From: Oscillibacter sp.
GTDB lineage: Bacteria; Bacillota; Clostridia; Oscillospirales; Oscillospiraceae
DNA length: 64,000 nt
Direction of reading: 5' to 3'
NCBI GenBank assembly: GCA_022795445.1
Contig: JAAWGR010000007.1
Coordinates: 1 to 64,000, forward strand
The notes beneath the pieces were generated by a model. The model searched no databases. It was not told the origin of the DNA and saw only the letters and a program-made list of their open reading frames with translations. The position numbers and the translations under genes were made by a program. This document shows positions 14,594 to 22,881 of the stretch, in pieces. Each line of letters opens with the position of its first letter. Positions within the stretch are counted from its first letter, which is position 1.

Positions 14594-17404
14594 TTAGTCG
14601 CGATCAGTGGTTTCAACGATGAACAGGTTGGTAATTTCGCCGTCGTCCACAGTGTAGAATACCACAACCTTTTGGCTGGTAGAAACCTTGCTCATCTCGA
14701 TGGCTTCAATGTCGCCACCCTTGCTGACCTGATAGACCTTGACAGAAGCAGCAACAGGCATGACGCGATCGCTGTTCTTGGTGTCCACGCGGACCTCGCT
14801 GGTGCTGACCTTCTTGATGCCTTCGCCCTGATAGACCTTCACATCGGAATCATCATAATCCATTTCGGTAATGATGTCGTCGCCGTCGGTCTCGCTGGAG
14901 TTAAAGATCGCGCCCCAGACCTTGCCGTTCACACCGCCGCCGTTCTTATCGCCAACGGTGAAGGTGTCACCCTTCGTGTTGACCTTACCAGCAGCAATAT
15001 CGGAAAGGATGGCAACCGTGGTGATCTCGCCGCGAACCACTGCGTTATAAACGTAGTAGTTGTTGCTGTCAGCCTCGCGGTTCTCCTTAGTCACAGACTG
15101 GAGAGCCAGGAAGGTAACGTCCTTGCTGGTGTTGCGGATAGTGCCGTCCATAATGAAGACGATCTTCGCGGTGCTGCCCTTGACGTAAGCATAGGCCACG
15201 CCGTCGCCAACGCCAGCGTTGTTCTTCACAGTGGGGGCATTCTTAATGCCGGTATAAACCTTCCACTCGTTGCCGACCAGAGCAATGAAGGTGGTATTGC
15301 TGTCGGCCGCAATCGTTTTGCCGTTCGCAGTCCAAGAGGAACCGCTGCCCAAAGACAACGCCTTGTTGTCGATCTTCAGCTGCGTGGTCGCGACCTGGAA
15401 GTTTGCAGTGTCGGTTTTGCTGATGGAAGACAGACGGTAGTCGCCGCTGGCGGTGGTACGGGTGCGGACGATATCGCCGGCATGGAAGTCCAGCTTGTGA
15501 CCGCTGTGATCTTCCTCAGCGAAGCCGGAAGCGGGAGAAGCATAGCTCTTATCCAGGTACACGGTACGGGTTGTGCCGTCCGCAAACAGGAGCTGGGCAC
15601 GGTTGCCGTCCCACACAGAACCGAGGTTGCCCGCGGTACCTTCGAGGCCGGAGTACACAGCGCCAGCAGAAACGCCGTTCTCAAGAGCGTCAGACAGACC
15701 ATACTTGCCGACTTCCGCAGAAATGCGGCGAATTACGGCGTAGTCCTTCACAGAGAACTCGTCTTCCTCAATCCACAGGGCCTTGCCGGTGGAGTCGAGG
15801 TACACGACATACTGAGAATTGTTGCTCAGGTCGCCTTCCTTCAGGCCGGTCTCGAAGGTGTATTCCTTCGCGAAGCTGTAGGTGGTCTCGCCCAGGGTCA
15901 TGCTCTTGGTCCAAGTCTTGCGGGACAGGGTGCCCTGCACGGACTCGATCTTGCTCATGGACTGGATGCTCTCATCGGAATCGGAATAGGTGTAGGCGAC
16001 AACGTCGTCTTCCTCGAAACCGGTGGTCTCATAGATGTTGTTATTGCTGTCGCCGATGTTGGCGGGGAAGTTCTCGAGGGTCTCATCGCCCCATTCAATC
16101 TCGACATAATCGTCGCGGGTACCAGTGCCGCTCTTCACCGCAGCAACCTTGCCGCCGTAGACAGAGATGCAGGCGATGATGACGTCGTTGGTCTTCTCGT
16201 TGCGGAAAACTTCCACGATGGTGCCGTCGCCAACCTTGGCGGTGTCCTTATCGCGGGTGCCGCTCCGGTTGCCATGCACGTTGAACTCATAGCCTTCGGA
16301 CAGATCGGCCAGGGAATCGGTGTTGGTACGAGATACGCGGACGGCGCCGGTAGCTTCGCCCTTGTCATTATCCCAGGTGTTCTTGGTGTAGGGGATACCG
16401 TTGATGATCATGACGCCGGTACCATGATCGCTGTTGTTGGTAGAAGTGTTCATGCCCAGATCGTTGTAAATCTGGTAGACCTTCACGCTGCCGTTATAAA
16501 CCTTGGCAGGAGTCTCGGCATAGGTGCCGATGTTCTCGCCGCGATAGCTCCAGTTGGTCGCGGGACGGCCCAGATCATCAATGTTGTTGTCGTTGATGTA
16601 GGAATCTTCCCAGGAGAACCGGCCGCCATTGCGAACTAGGCGGGAGAAATAACGCTCGCCAAACTGAACAATCCGGTCATTGACAATGTTGGTATTGCCA
16701 GTGGTGGTCTGGCTGTCCCAGGTTACGCTGTGGGCAACGTTGCTGCCGCCAAGGGAGACGTCTACGCCGTTGACGGACGCAGTGATGCGACTGTCATACT
16801 CAACAAGGTCGGCCTTGATGGTGTTGAACGCAAACAGGCAGGCGGTCTCACGGTTGACAGCGGCGGTGCCGGAGAAATCCTCGGCAACGTCGGCAGTCAG
16901 GCCGATGCCGTCCGCGAGCTTGGCCACGTTGATGGTCCAGTTCGGGCCGGTGAAGTGCTCGATCTCGCCGTCATAACCCAGGGCGCCAAGGAGCATCTTC
17001 AGGAACGCATAGCCGGTCAGGGTGCCGTCGGCCTTAAAGGTCTCGTCGCCGTAGCCGTTGATGATACCCTGCTGTGCGCAGTAGGAGATGGGGGCCGCAA
17101 AGGTGTGGCTGGCGGGAACGTCCTTAAAGGGGGCTGCGGTAACATGCAGCTCGGCGGCCACGCTGGGGCCGAGGATCAGGTTGCAGATGATCTTCGCAGC
17201 AGCGCCGCGGGTCAGCACCTGCGTGGGCTTAAAGCTGCCGTCGGAGTAACCGTCGACAACCTTAATTGCGGAGATCACGTCGATGGCTTCTTGATACTTG
17301 ATGCTGTCATCGTCCGTGAAGTCCGCGGCTCCGGCAGTCGTGGTCAGCGTAAAGAGAGACGTGACCATGACCAGCGCCAGAACCAGAGAAAGGAACTTCT
17401 TCAT
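14594..17404 (-). CDS. SLH-domain surface protein (S-layer-like)
   Basis: A 936-residue exported protein. A signal peptide (MKKFLSLVLALVMVTSLFTL, cleavage near GAADF) is followed by three SLH modules: about residues 27-85 with GYSDGSFKPTQVLTRGAAAK, 88-150 with GYGDETFKADGTLTGYAFLK, and 150-205 ending NRETACLFAFN. SLH modules bind pyruvylated secondary wall polymer and anchor the protein to the wall. The remaining 730 residues are rich in D, N, T, S and G and have no recognised catalytic motif, as in S-layer subunits. ATG at 17404 follows AAGGAGGAAATAGATCCCC. The gene is monocistronic, with its own terminator. A likely acceptor for the glycan made by the neighbouring cluster (inference). Confidence 0.88.
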   Translation of the reverse strand: MKKFLSLVLALVMVTSLFTLTTTAGAADFTDDDSIKYQEAIDVISAIKVVDGYSDGSFKPTQVLTRGAAAKIICNLILGPSVAAELHVTAAPFKDVPASHTFAAPISYCAQQGIINGYGDETFKADGTLTGYAFLKMLLGALGYDGEIEHFTGPNWTINVAKLADGIGLTADVAEDFSGTAAVNRETACLFAFNTIKADLVEYDSRITASVNGVDVSLGGSNVAHSVTWDSQTTTGNTNIVNDRIVQFGERYFSRLVRNGGRFSWEDSYINDNNIDDLGRPATNWSYRGENIGTYAETPAKVYNGSVKVYQIYNDLGMNTSTNNSDHGTGVMIINGIPYTKNTWDNDKGEATGAVRVSRTNTDSLADLSEGYEFNVHGNRSGTRDKDTAKVGDGTIVEVFRNEKTNDVIIACISVYGGKVAAVKSGTGTRDDYVEIEWGDETLENFPANIGDSNNNIYETTGFEEDDVVAYTYSDSDESIQSMSKIESVQGTLSRKTWTKSMTLGETTYSFAKEYTFETGLKEGDLSNNSQYVVYLDSTGKALWIEEDEFSVKDYAVIRRISAEVGKYGLSDALENGVSAGAVYSGLEGTAGNLGSVWDGNRAQLLFADGTTRTVYLDKSYASPASGFAEEDHSGHKLDFHAGDIVRTRTTASGDYRLSSISKTDTANFQVATTQLKIDNKALSLGSGSSWTANGKTIAADSNTTFIALVGNEWKVYTGIKNAPTVKNNAGVGDGVAYAYVKGSTAKIVFIMDGTIRNTSKDVTFLALQSVTKENREADSNNYYVYNAVVRGEITTVAILSDIAAGKVNTKGDTFTVGDKNGGGVNGKVWGAIFNSSETDGDDIITEMDYDDSDVKVYQGEGIKKVSTSEVRVDTKNSDRVMPVAASVKVYQVSKGGDIEAIEMSKVSTSQKVVVFYTVDDGEITNLFIVETTDRD

Positions 17405-17652
17405 GGGGATCTATTTCCTCCTTTTGAATTAGCTGTCTGCCGTTCCGGTCCGCCCGCCTTCGGAGAGGGGGAAAACCGCAGGGCCTCCAGCTTTTTGAAA
17501 TTTGGAACCTCGCCGGCAGCGGGTGCGCCCGGTCCACATACCGCGGCTAGCCACTACCGTATCTGTACCGGCCTTACCGTTTGCCCGTCCGGTTCCATGG
17601 CGTTATACTACCATCTCCCCGGACAAAAAGCAAGCGTTTTTTCATTCTGTAA

Positions 17653-17662
17653 TACAAGCGTA
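17653..17662. promoter_or_regulatory. TACA-N2-TGTA-like site 1
   Basis: TACAAGCGTA, one base from the perfect TACAAGTGTA pair at 18905 and 18938. It lies in the 308-bp region upstream of the SLH gene; nothing else was identified in that region. Confidence 0.4.
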
Positions 17663-17712
17663 ACAAACCGGACAGGCTCTCCCACAAGTTCCAATTTGTA
17701 CCGGATTCCTGG

Positions 17713-18864
17713 CTATTCGCCCCTTTTGGGGGCCCAGGACACCTCCGGGATGCGGTAGCGGTCATGCCCCATCTGTTCCAGCAGGCCCGCCTTCTGCGTC
17801 TTTTTTATATAATAATGAAAGAGGCTTCCCCCAGGCCAGTCCGTTCCCACAACTCTTGCGCATTAAGCATCTGCCCGGCGGACGTATCCAGCGCCGCCGG
17901 GAACGCTTCCCAAACGGTAAGCGTTCCCGTAACCCGCCAGGTATTCCGTCTTTCCCGTTCCAGCAGGCCCGCCCCCCGAAGGGTCAAACGCAAGCGACCG
18001 GGCGTCCTCCAAAGGAAATCCCATCGCTCCAGCAGCCGTTTTCAGATGGAACCGGCCCTGTTTTCCGCAAATGCAAGAAACCGTTTCCGTTGGTCCTCTT
18101 GAACGGTCCCCCAACCCCGCAGCTGCGCCAGGGAGGCTTCCTCCAATCCGTATCGGACAAAAATCTCTGCCGACTGGCCTGCCCGAACGCCTCCCCCCCC
18201 CCCCCCCAGCAGCCATTTCCCGCCGGAGAGCCGCCACCATGCCAGACGGGGCCACAGCGCGGAAGGAATCCCGCGGCGTTCCACAGCAATCACCCAGGCC
18301 TGTCCGGCCTCCGCAACATCTACCCATCGGAGCATCTGCATCCCCCGTGCAAACAGCCCGCCCTGCCAGTTCAACCGGACAATACGGGTGTCCAAGCTAT
18401 CGCCGTCCGCTTGCAGGGCTGCGTCCAGCGCCGCCGGCGAAACCGGACCAAACCGGGGCGTCGTCCAAGGTGTTCCAGGCCGTTCATATTCCTTCCAAAT
18501 ATCCATCAGCGTCCGTTTCCCAATCCCCAACGCCTGAGACACCCGCTCCAGCAGACGCAGCGCAGTTTGCTCCCACAGTTCCTTCGGGTGTAGCCATACA
18601 AGCCCGGCGGTATCCAGCAGAGTGCGCAGCTGCCGGTTTGCTGTCATCCGTGTGATCGGCGTCAGGGAAACCGTTTGCCCAGAAACCCGCAGCGTACCGT
18701 TGGATAAGTCCGCATCCTCCCACTTTGCCGCAACTAAACACCGTCAGAGTCAGCCTGGTATCCCAGACAAGGGACAACATCGCCGTCAACGCCGGGTTTT
18801 CTTCTGTCAGGGGAAACGCCCGGCGGCGTTCCCCCTCCGTCGCGGTTTGTTTCGCTTCCTTCAT
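17713..18864 (-). pseudogene. Unrecognised gene, multiply interrupted, with a G15 tract
   Basis: Segments in different frames read as one protein of about 380 residues: MKEAKQTATEGERRRAF at the start (ATG 18864 after CAGGAAGG), then WEDADLSNGTLRVSGQ, LHPKELWEQTALRLLERVSQ, RWVDVAEAGQAWVIAVERRG, FVRYGLEEASLAQLRG, and a C-terminus ending YRIPEVSWAPKRGE. Breaks are a frameshift near 18740, a 15-base C run on the plus strand at 18193-18207 inside the frame, an in-frame TGA near 18042, and a short G5 run near 17838 that would read through with G6. I do not recognise the family; no catalytic motif or signal peptide is evident. It could be a phase-variable gene or a decaying one. Confidence 0.6.
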
Positions 18865-18904
18865 GCTGCCGCAGCCTTCCTGCATTTGTGATAGGGTTTT
18901 GCGA

Positions 18905-18914
18905 TACAAGTGTA
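18905..18914. promoter_or_regulatory. TACAAGTGTA operator-like site 2
   Basis: Perfect TACA-AG-TGTA dyad upstream of the interrupted gene at 17713-18864. Confidence 0.5.
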
Positions 18915-18937
18915 ACTATCGTCCAAACTATTTATCA

Positions 18938-18947
18938 TACAAGTGTA
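18938..18947. promoter_or_regulatory. TACAAGTGTA operator-like site 3
   Basis: Identical to site 2 and 33 bp from it, about three helical turns, so both sit on the same DNA face. The architecture resembles BlaI/MecI-type operators, but no such repressor gene is in the window. Confidence 0.5.
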
Positions 18948-18969
18948 ACAAACACCGTTGTACAAACGC

Positions 18970-20826
18970 CTACGCCTCTTCAAAACAGGAAAACGCCGGG
19001 TAATACCGGAACGGAACCGGCTTTCCCAGCCCCGCCGTCCGGTTCTTGAGGATTTTCAGTTCCAGCTCCCTGGGGTCCTTCCGCTTCTCCGCGTCGATAT
19101 TGAAGTTCTTCCCCCCCGCTCCCTGGGCCTGAAGGCCCAGTAAAACGTCCGCGCTGTAATCGATACCGCCGGATTCCTTGAACGCCGCCATGGAGGCCTC
19201 TGCGTTGTAATTCTCCCGGTTGAACGAGGAGATGGCTAGAACCGTCAGCTCGTACTTCCGGGAGAGCTTTTTCAGGCTGCATACGTTCCGGTCCAGATTC
19301 TGCTTGTCCGTAAAATGCACGTCGGCCGGGGCGATAATCTGCAGGTAGTCTACGATTACTACCGGCTTCGCGCCGGTTTCCTCTATGTGCCGCCGGACTT
19401 CTCGTTCCATCGTCTCCACGCCGGTCTCATGGTCTCCTTCCCGGAACCATAGATGCCCGCCGTAGGCGGCGTAGCGGTCCGTGGCCGCCTGAAGGTGTGC
19501 GTGCTCCGCCAGACTGTATTGGAAGTATCGTTTCCCGTCAAGCACGCCCCGGACCGTCTTTGCCAGCTTCCGGCCCTTCGACTGGTCCGAGAGGAACGTC
19601 TCCCGAGAGATGGACCGGGCCATCAGTTCATATTCCGACATCTCCAGGGAGAAAATAAGCACGTCCTGTCCCCGCTGCGCTAGCTGGTCGGCAATCTGCA
19701 TACAGAAGGCGGTTTTCCCGAGGGAGCTGATCGCGCCCAATACATATAACCCGTCATACAGTCCCCCGTCCAGAGCCGCGTCCAGCTTGGGGAACCCGGT
19801 TTTCAGCCTCGGGCGGGTGGCTTGCGCCGTAATGTACTGCGCCAGGGCCCCGAGGCGGCCGGCCGCGGACTGCGCCCCGTAGGGCGGCGGCGCTTGCTGT
19901 TTCCATTCCGCCAGGCAGCCCGCCAGATACTGCGCCGTCCCGGCCCGGTCCGCCGTGAGGGATTCGTTCAGGTCCTTGCCGGACGGAACCGGCGGGCACC
20001 GGTACAGCCAGGGGAATTCCTGTTTGAGCGCGGCGGCCCATGCCTCCCCGGCAGGGTCGTTGTCCGGAACCAACAGCACCGGTCCAGGTTTTGCCCGCTT
20101 CCGTAGGATGGCGGAGGCTTTCTCCCGGTTTCCGGACCCGTTCAGCGCGGCGGCCCGGAAGCCCAGTTCTTCCGCGCTGAGGGCGTCGAAGGCTCCTTCC
20201 GTCAGGAACACCGGTTCGTCCTGCTCCAGTAGCTCCGGCTGGAACAGCGGCGACGGCGCGCCCTTTTCGTTTAGGTATTTCTTCCCGCTGGTAGAACGCA
20301 GGATGAACCGTCCCTGTTCGCAGGGCAGCACGACGCATTCCTTCTGGGGGTCGTAGCCCAGGCCGAACCTTTCCGCCGTCTCTGGGGAGAGGCCCCTGTC
20401 TGCAAAGTAGCGGGTTTTTTCCCGCTGGGCGTGACAGGCGGAAAGGTAATCCTTGGGCGTGCTTTCCAAAACCGGCAAACGGGCGGCTTCGCCGCCTCCC
20501 CCCGTTTCCCCTTCGAGGGCTCTGGAAGGACCGGAGGTCCTTTGGGGCGTTTGCCCAATGTTGTCGTGGCCATATAGGCGGGAGGCTTCTCGGAGCGCTT
20601 CCTTCGCGGTGGGGAGGTTTTGGTCGATCATTAGCAGGTCGAATAAGTCGTAGTCCGCGCCGCAGGCGAAGCAGTGCACTTTTTTGCGTTTCGCGTCGAA
20701 GCCCATGGAGGGGTTCCGGTCGAGGTGGTTGGGGTTTAGGCAGCGGAAGCGCTTAGCGGGATTGATTCCCTTCATATGGAGATAGTCCCGGAGGTAGGGC
20801 CGGAGGCTGTCGAAGGTGTCGAGCAT
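18970..20826 (-). CDS. Primase-helicase (CHC2 zinc finger, Toprim, DnaB-like)
   Basis: A 618-residue fusion resembling T7 gp4 in plan. Residues about 20-60 hold a CHC2-type zinc finger (CLNPNHLDRNPSMGF, VHCFACGADYDLFDL). About 190-300 is a Toprim region (VFLTEGAFDALSAEELGF, LLVPDNDPAGEAW). About 350-610 is a RecA-fold helicase with Walker A AISSLGKTAFCMQIA, LIFSLEMSEYELMARSISRE and VVIVDYLQIIAP. It would prime and unwind DNA for replication of a mobile element. The ATG at 20826 has GAAAGGAAACGCACC in front; an upstream in-frame extension to 21180 is low-complexity and rejected. It lies just downstream of the initiator-like gene, as in plasmid or ICE replication modules. Confidence 0.85.
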   Translation of the reverse strand: MLDTFDSLRPYLRDYLHMKGINPAKRFRCLNPNHLDRNPSMGFDAKRKKVHCFACGADYDLFDLLMIDQNLPTAKEALREASRLYGHDNIGQTPQRTSGPSRALEGETGGGGEAARLPVLESTPKDYLSACHAQREKTRYFADRGLSPETAERFGLGYDPQKECVVLPCEQGRFILRSTSGKKYLNEKGAPSPLFQPELLEQDEPVFLTEGAFDALSAEELGFRAAALNGSGNREKASAILRKRAKPGPVLLVPDNDPAGEAWAAALKQEFPWLYRCPPVPSGKDLNESLTADRAGTAQYLAGCLAEWKQQAPPPYGAQSAAGRLGALAQYITAQATRPRLKTGFPKLDAALDGGLYDGLYVLGAISSLGKTAFCMQIADQLAQRGQDVLIFSLEMSEYELMARSISRETFLSDQSKGRKLAKTVRGVLDGKRYFQYSLAEHAHLQAATDRYAAYGGHLWFREGDHETGVETMEREVRRHIEETGAKPVVIVDYLQIIAPADVHFTDKQNLDRNVCSLKKLSRKYELTVLAISSFNRENYNAEASMAAFKESGGIDYSADVLLGLQAQGAGGKNFNIDAEKRKDPRELELKILKNRTAGLGKPVPFRYYPAFSCFEEA

Positions 20827-21250
20827 GGTGCGTTTCCTTTCTGGAGGGTTTTTATAGGAAAGGCCGCGGTGCGGAGCCCGGCCTTTCTTAGGATATCTTA
20901 AGATATCTATAAGGGGTGTTTCCGGAGGTTGGAGTGTTTGGGGGGAATGGAAGCGTTTTTGGCGGTTTTCGGCATTATTCCCTTTTTTTTGGGGGGTTGG
21001 GTTTGGGATTTCGTTTTTTTGTCGTGGACGGCGGGGCTTCTTCTGCACGGGTTGGAGTCGGCGTTGCACGGTTGTGGGTCGGCCCGGCACGGGTTGAAGT
21101 CGGACGCGGGAGTCGGTTTGGGCGGGTTTTTCTGCGGTTTGGGGGAGGGTTTTCCCCTTCTGTCCGGTTTTCCGGTGCAAAAACGGGGTTTTTGCACCGT
21201 TTTGGTGGCGGTTCGGGGAAACAGGCCCGGATGGTTTCCCCGGAGGGCTC
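20827..21250. other. Low-complexity, G-rich spacer between replication genes
   Basis: 420 bp with no convincing gene. 21040-21120 holds short repeats of the type GTTGNNGTCGG...GCACGG. Any frames here read as repetitive R/P/Q or G/V runs. A possible leader for the primase-helicase gene, but I see no clear promoter. Confidence 0.4.
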
Positions 21251-22618
21251 TTATTCCGACGTGGTTTCGTGCGGTTTTTTCGGAAATTCCGATGTGCTTT
21301 CGTGCGGGGCGGCGGCGGGTTCCGACGTGGTTTCGTGCGGCGCTTCCCCGGCTTCCGGCGGTTCTCCCTTCGTCTTGGCGACTGCTTTGGGCTTGCGGGT
21401 ACGCTTTTTTCCTTCGAGCTGTTTCGCGCTTTTGGTTTTTTCCAGCTTCTTTCGGTATTCCTGCATGGCGTCGTCGATGCGGATGGTGATTTGACCGGCC
21501 AGGAAGGTGTTGATGTTGTTGTAGTCCAGTTCGATGTCCAGGGAGCCGCCGGAGATGCGCCGGATTTCCTCGGCGGCTTTCTTGAAGGGGCGGAGGATGG
21601 CCTCGTCGTAGTTGCGGTTTTTGACCTCCTCTTTCGTGGGGAGGCCGATGTACTGGATGACGTCCTCCACCCGGACGCGGAAGGTCCCGGCCTCGTCTAC
21701 CGGCGCTTTGCGGGCGCGGTAGTACAGGTAGAAGGCCATGCGGTAGGCGTTTTCCGTAAGCTGGCCCATCCAGTCGGGGATGAGCTGGTAGTATTGCGTT
21801 AGGAAATGGCGGACGTTTTCGGTGAAGGTGATGCGGATTTCGCCGGTGTATTTTTTGATGGAGGCCTCGGTGGCCAGGTGGGTGGTATAGAAGGATTCAA
21901 AGTATTTTTTGAAGGATTCAGCGGTGAGCTTCACGCCGGTGATGGACTGCACGTCCTTTTTCAGCTGCCGGTACGCGGCGTCCCGGGAGTTGAGTCCCGC
22001 CCACTCCATGTATTCGGTGATGTTGAACACCGCGGCGTTGTTCCGCCAGTTCTGGGTGTTGCCCCGCATGAGGGTGTAGATCAGGAGCCGGTGGGCCGTC
22101 CAGGAGAGGTTTTTCGTGTATTCCTGCACCGCCTCGAAGATGAGGGTCATCTGGTAGTCCTTGTTGCGGTAGCGGATGTTTTGGTTGCCGTAGGCGTCGG
22201 GCTCGGAGTAGGTGACGGTGATGCCGTTGGAGGCGGGGTGGAATTCCCGGCCCCGCTTCATGTTGGCCCAGACGCCGCAGATGAAGTAGGTGGCAGGGCT
22301 GTTGCCCAGGATGTCGTATTGGGTGGTGAGGGCGGCGGCCCGCTCCTCGAAGGTCTGGGCCAGGGCGGCGGCGAAGGCGGCGGTCTCCGGGTCGTCCGGG
22401 ATGCCGTTTTCCAGGTTGTGGGTCTTGAAGTATTCGGCCATCAGGGGATAGATGTTCTGGAAGTCGTATTGCACCAGCTGGCGCTTGAACGCGGCTGGTT
22501 TTTTTCCGTCCAGGGGCTGGAGCCGGCGGTAGGTTTGCAGCATTTCCCGGAACTGGTCGCTCTCCAGGAAGCGGAGGGGGTTTTCCTTCAATTCTTCAAG
22601 TGGTTCCAGGGCGGGCAT
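21251..22618 (-). CDS. Replication-initiator-like protein
   Basis: A 455-residue protein, ATG at 22618 behind AAAGGAGGCTTTTT. The body (TGVKLTAESFKKYFESFYTT, ITEYMEWAGLNSRDAAYRQL, LIPDWMGQLTENAYRMAFYL) has the alternating helical pattern and winged-helix-like segments of plasmid and ICE initiators; no exact family is certain. Residues 400-425 are strongly basic (KKRTRKPKAVAKTK). The last 33 residues are three HETTSE/HESTSE units separated by P- and A-rich linkers, also found in the phage gene near 33 kb. Together with the primase-helicase downstream it forms a replication module, which suggests an integrated plasmid-like element. Function is inferred from context and size. Confidence 0.6.
   Translation of the reverse strand: MPALEPLEELKENPLRFLESDQFREMLQTYRRLQPLDGKKPAAFKRQLVQYDFQNIYPLMAEYFKTHNLENGIPDDPETAAFAAALAQTFEERAAALTTQYDILGNSPATYFICGVWANMKRGREFHPASNGITVTYSEPDAYGNQNIRYRNKDYQMTLIFEAVQEYTKNLSWTAHRLLIYTLMRGNTQNWRNNAAVFNITEYMEWAGLNSRDAAYRQLKKDVQSITGVKLTAESFKKYFESFYTTHLATEASIKKYTGEIRITFTENVRHFLTQYYQLIPDWMGQLTENAYRMAFYLYYRARKAPVDEAGTFRVRVEDVIQYIGLPTKEEVKNRNYDEAILRPFKKAAEEIRRISGGSLDIELDYNNINTFLAGQITIRIDDAMQEYRKKLEKTKSAKQLEGKKRTRKPKAVAKTKGEPPEAGEAPHETTSEPAAAPHESTSEFPKKPHETTSE
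21255..21345. repeat. HETxSE-coding repeat, initiator copy
   Basis: Three units of TCCGACGTGGTTTCGTGCGG type on the plus strand (CACGAAA...GTCGGAA on the coding strand). The same unit is amplified at 32805-33230. Confidence 0.7.
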
Positions 22619-22721
22619 AAAAAGCCTCCTTTCGCGGATGGCGGTTTGGTTATAATTATGGAAAGTATAGCATAGGGGCGGGAAAAAGAAAAGGGAAATT
22701 TTTCGTGCGGGGTTTGGACAA

Positions 22722-22737
22722 GTCTCACGTGAGTTTT
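22722..22737. repeat. Inverted repeat left, GTCTCACGTGAGTTTT
   Basis: 16 bp identical to the reverse complement of 25834-25849, with the 10-bp palindrome CTCACGTGAG at 22724-22733. It lies between the initiator gene and the promoter of the O-acetylation pair. Confidence 0.8.
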
Positions 22738-22742
22738 TGGGC

Positions 22743-22771
22743 TGGACAAGCGGGTGGGACTGTGGTAAAAT
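22743..22771 (+). promoter_or_regulatory. Predicted promoter of the O-acetylation pair
   Basis: TGGACA, 17 bp, TAAAAT, with TGTGG immediately before the -10. It begins 5 bp after the left inverted repeat. Confidence 0.55.
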
Positions 22772-22881
22772 GACAGAATCCAGCAAAAAATTTTGCAAGG
22801 CGGCCGCCTTGCATCCTTTCCCCTTCCAGGGAAAGGATGATATGCCTTGGATCTTTGGGAAACGGAAAAGGATGTGTGGTT

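Noticed and set aside
14579-16639. 686-codon plus-strand open frame
   Set aside because: Exact antisense of the SLH protein, which has a signal peptide, ribosome site and terminator. The antisense product is low-complexity A/V/G-rich.
18905-18947. Assignment of the TACA-N2-TGTA sites to BlaI/MecI
   Set aside because: Only the half-site form fits; there is no BlaI-like gene nearby, so only an operator-like label is given.
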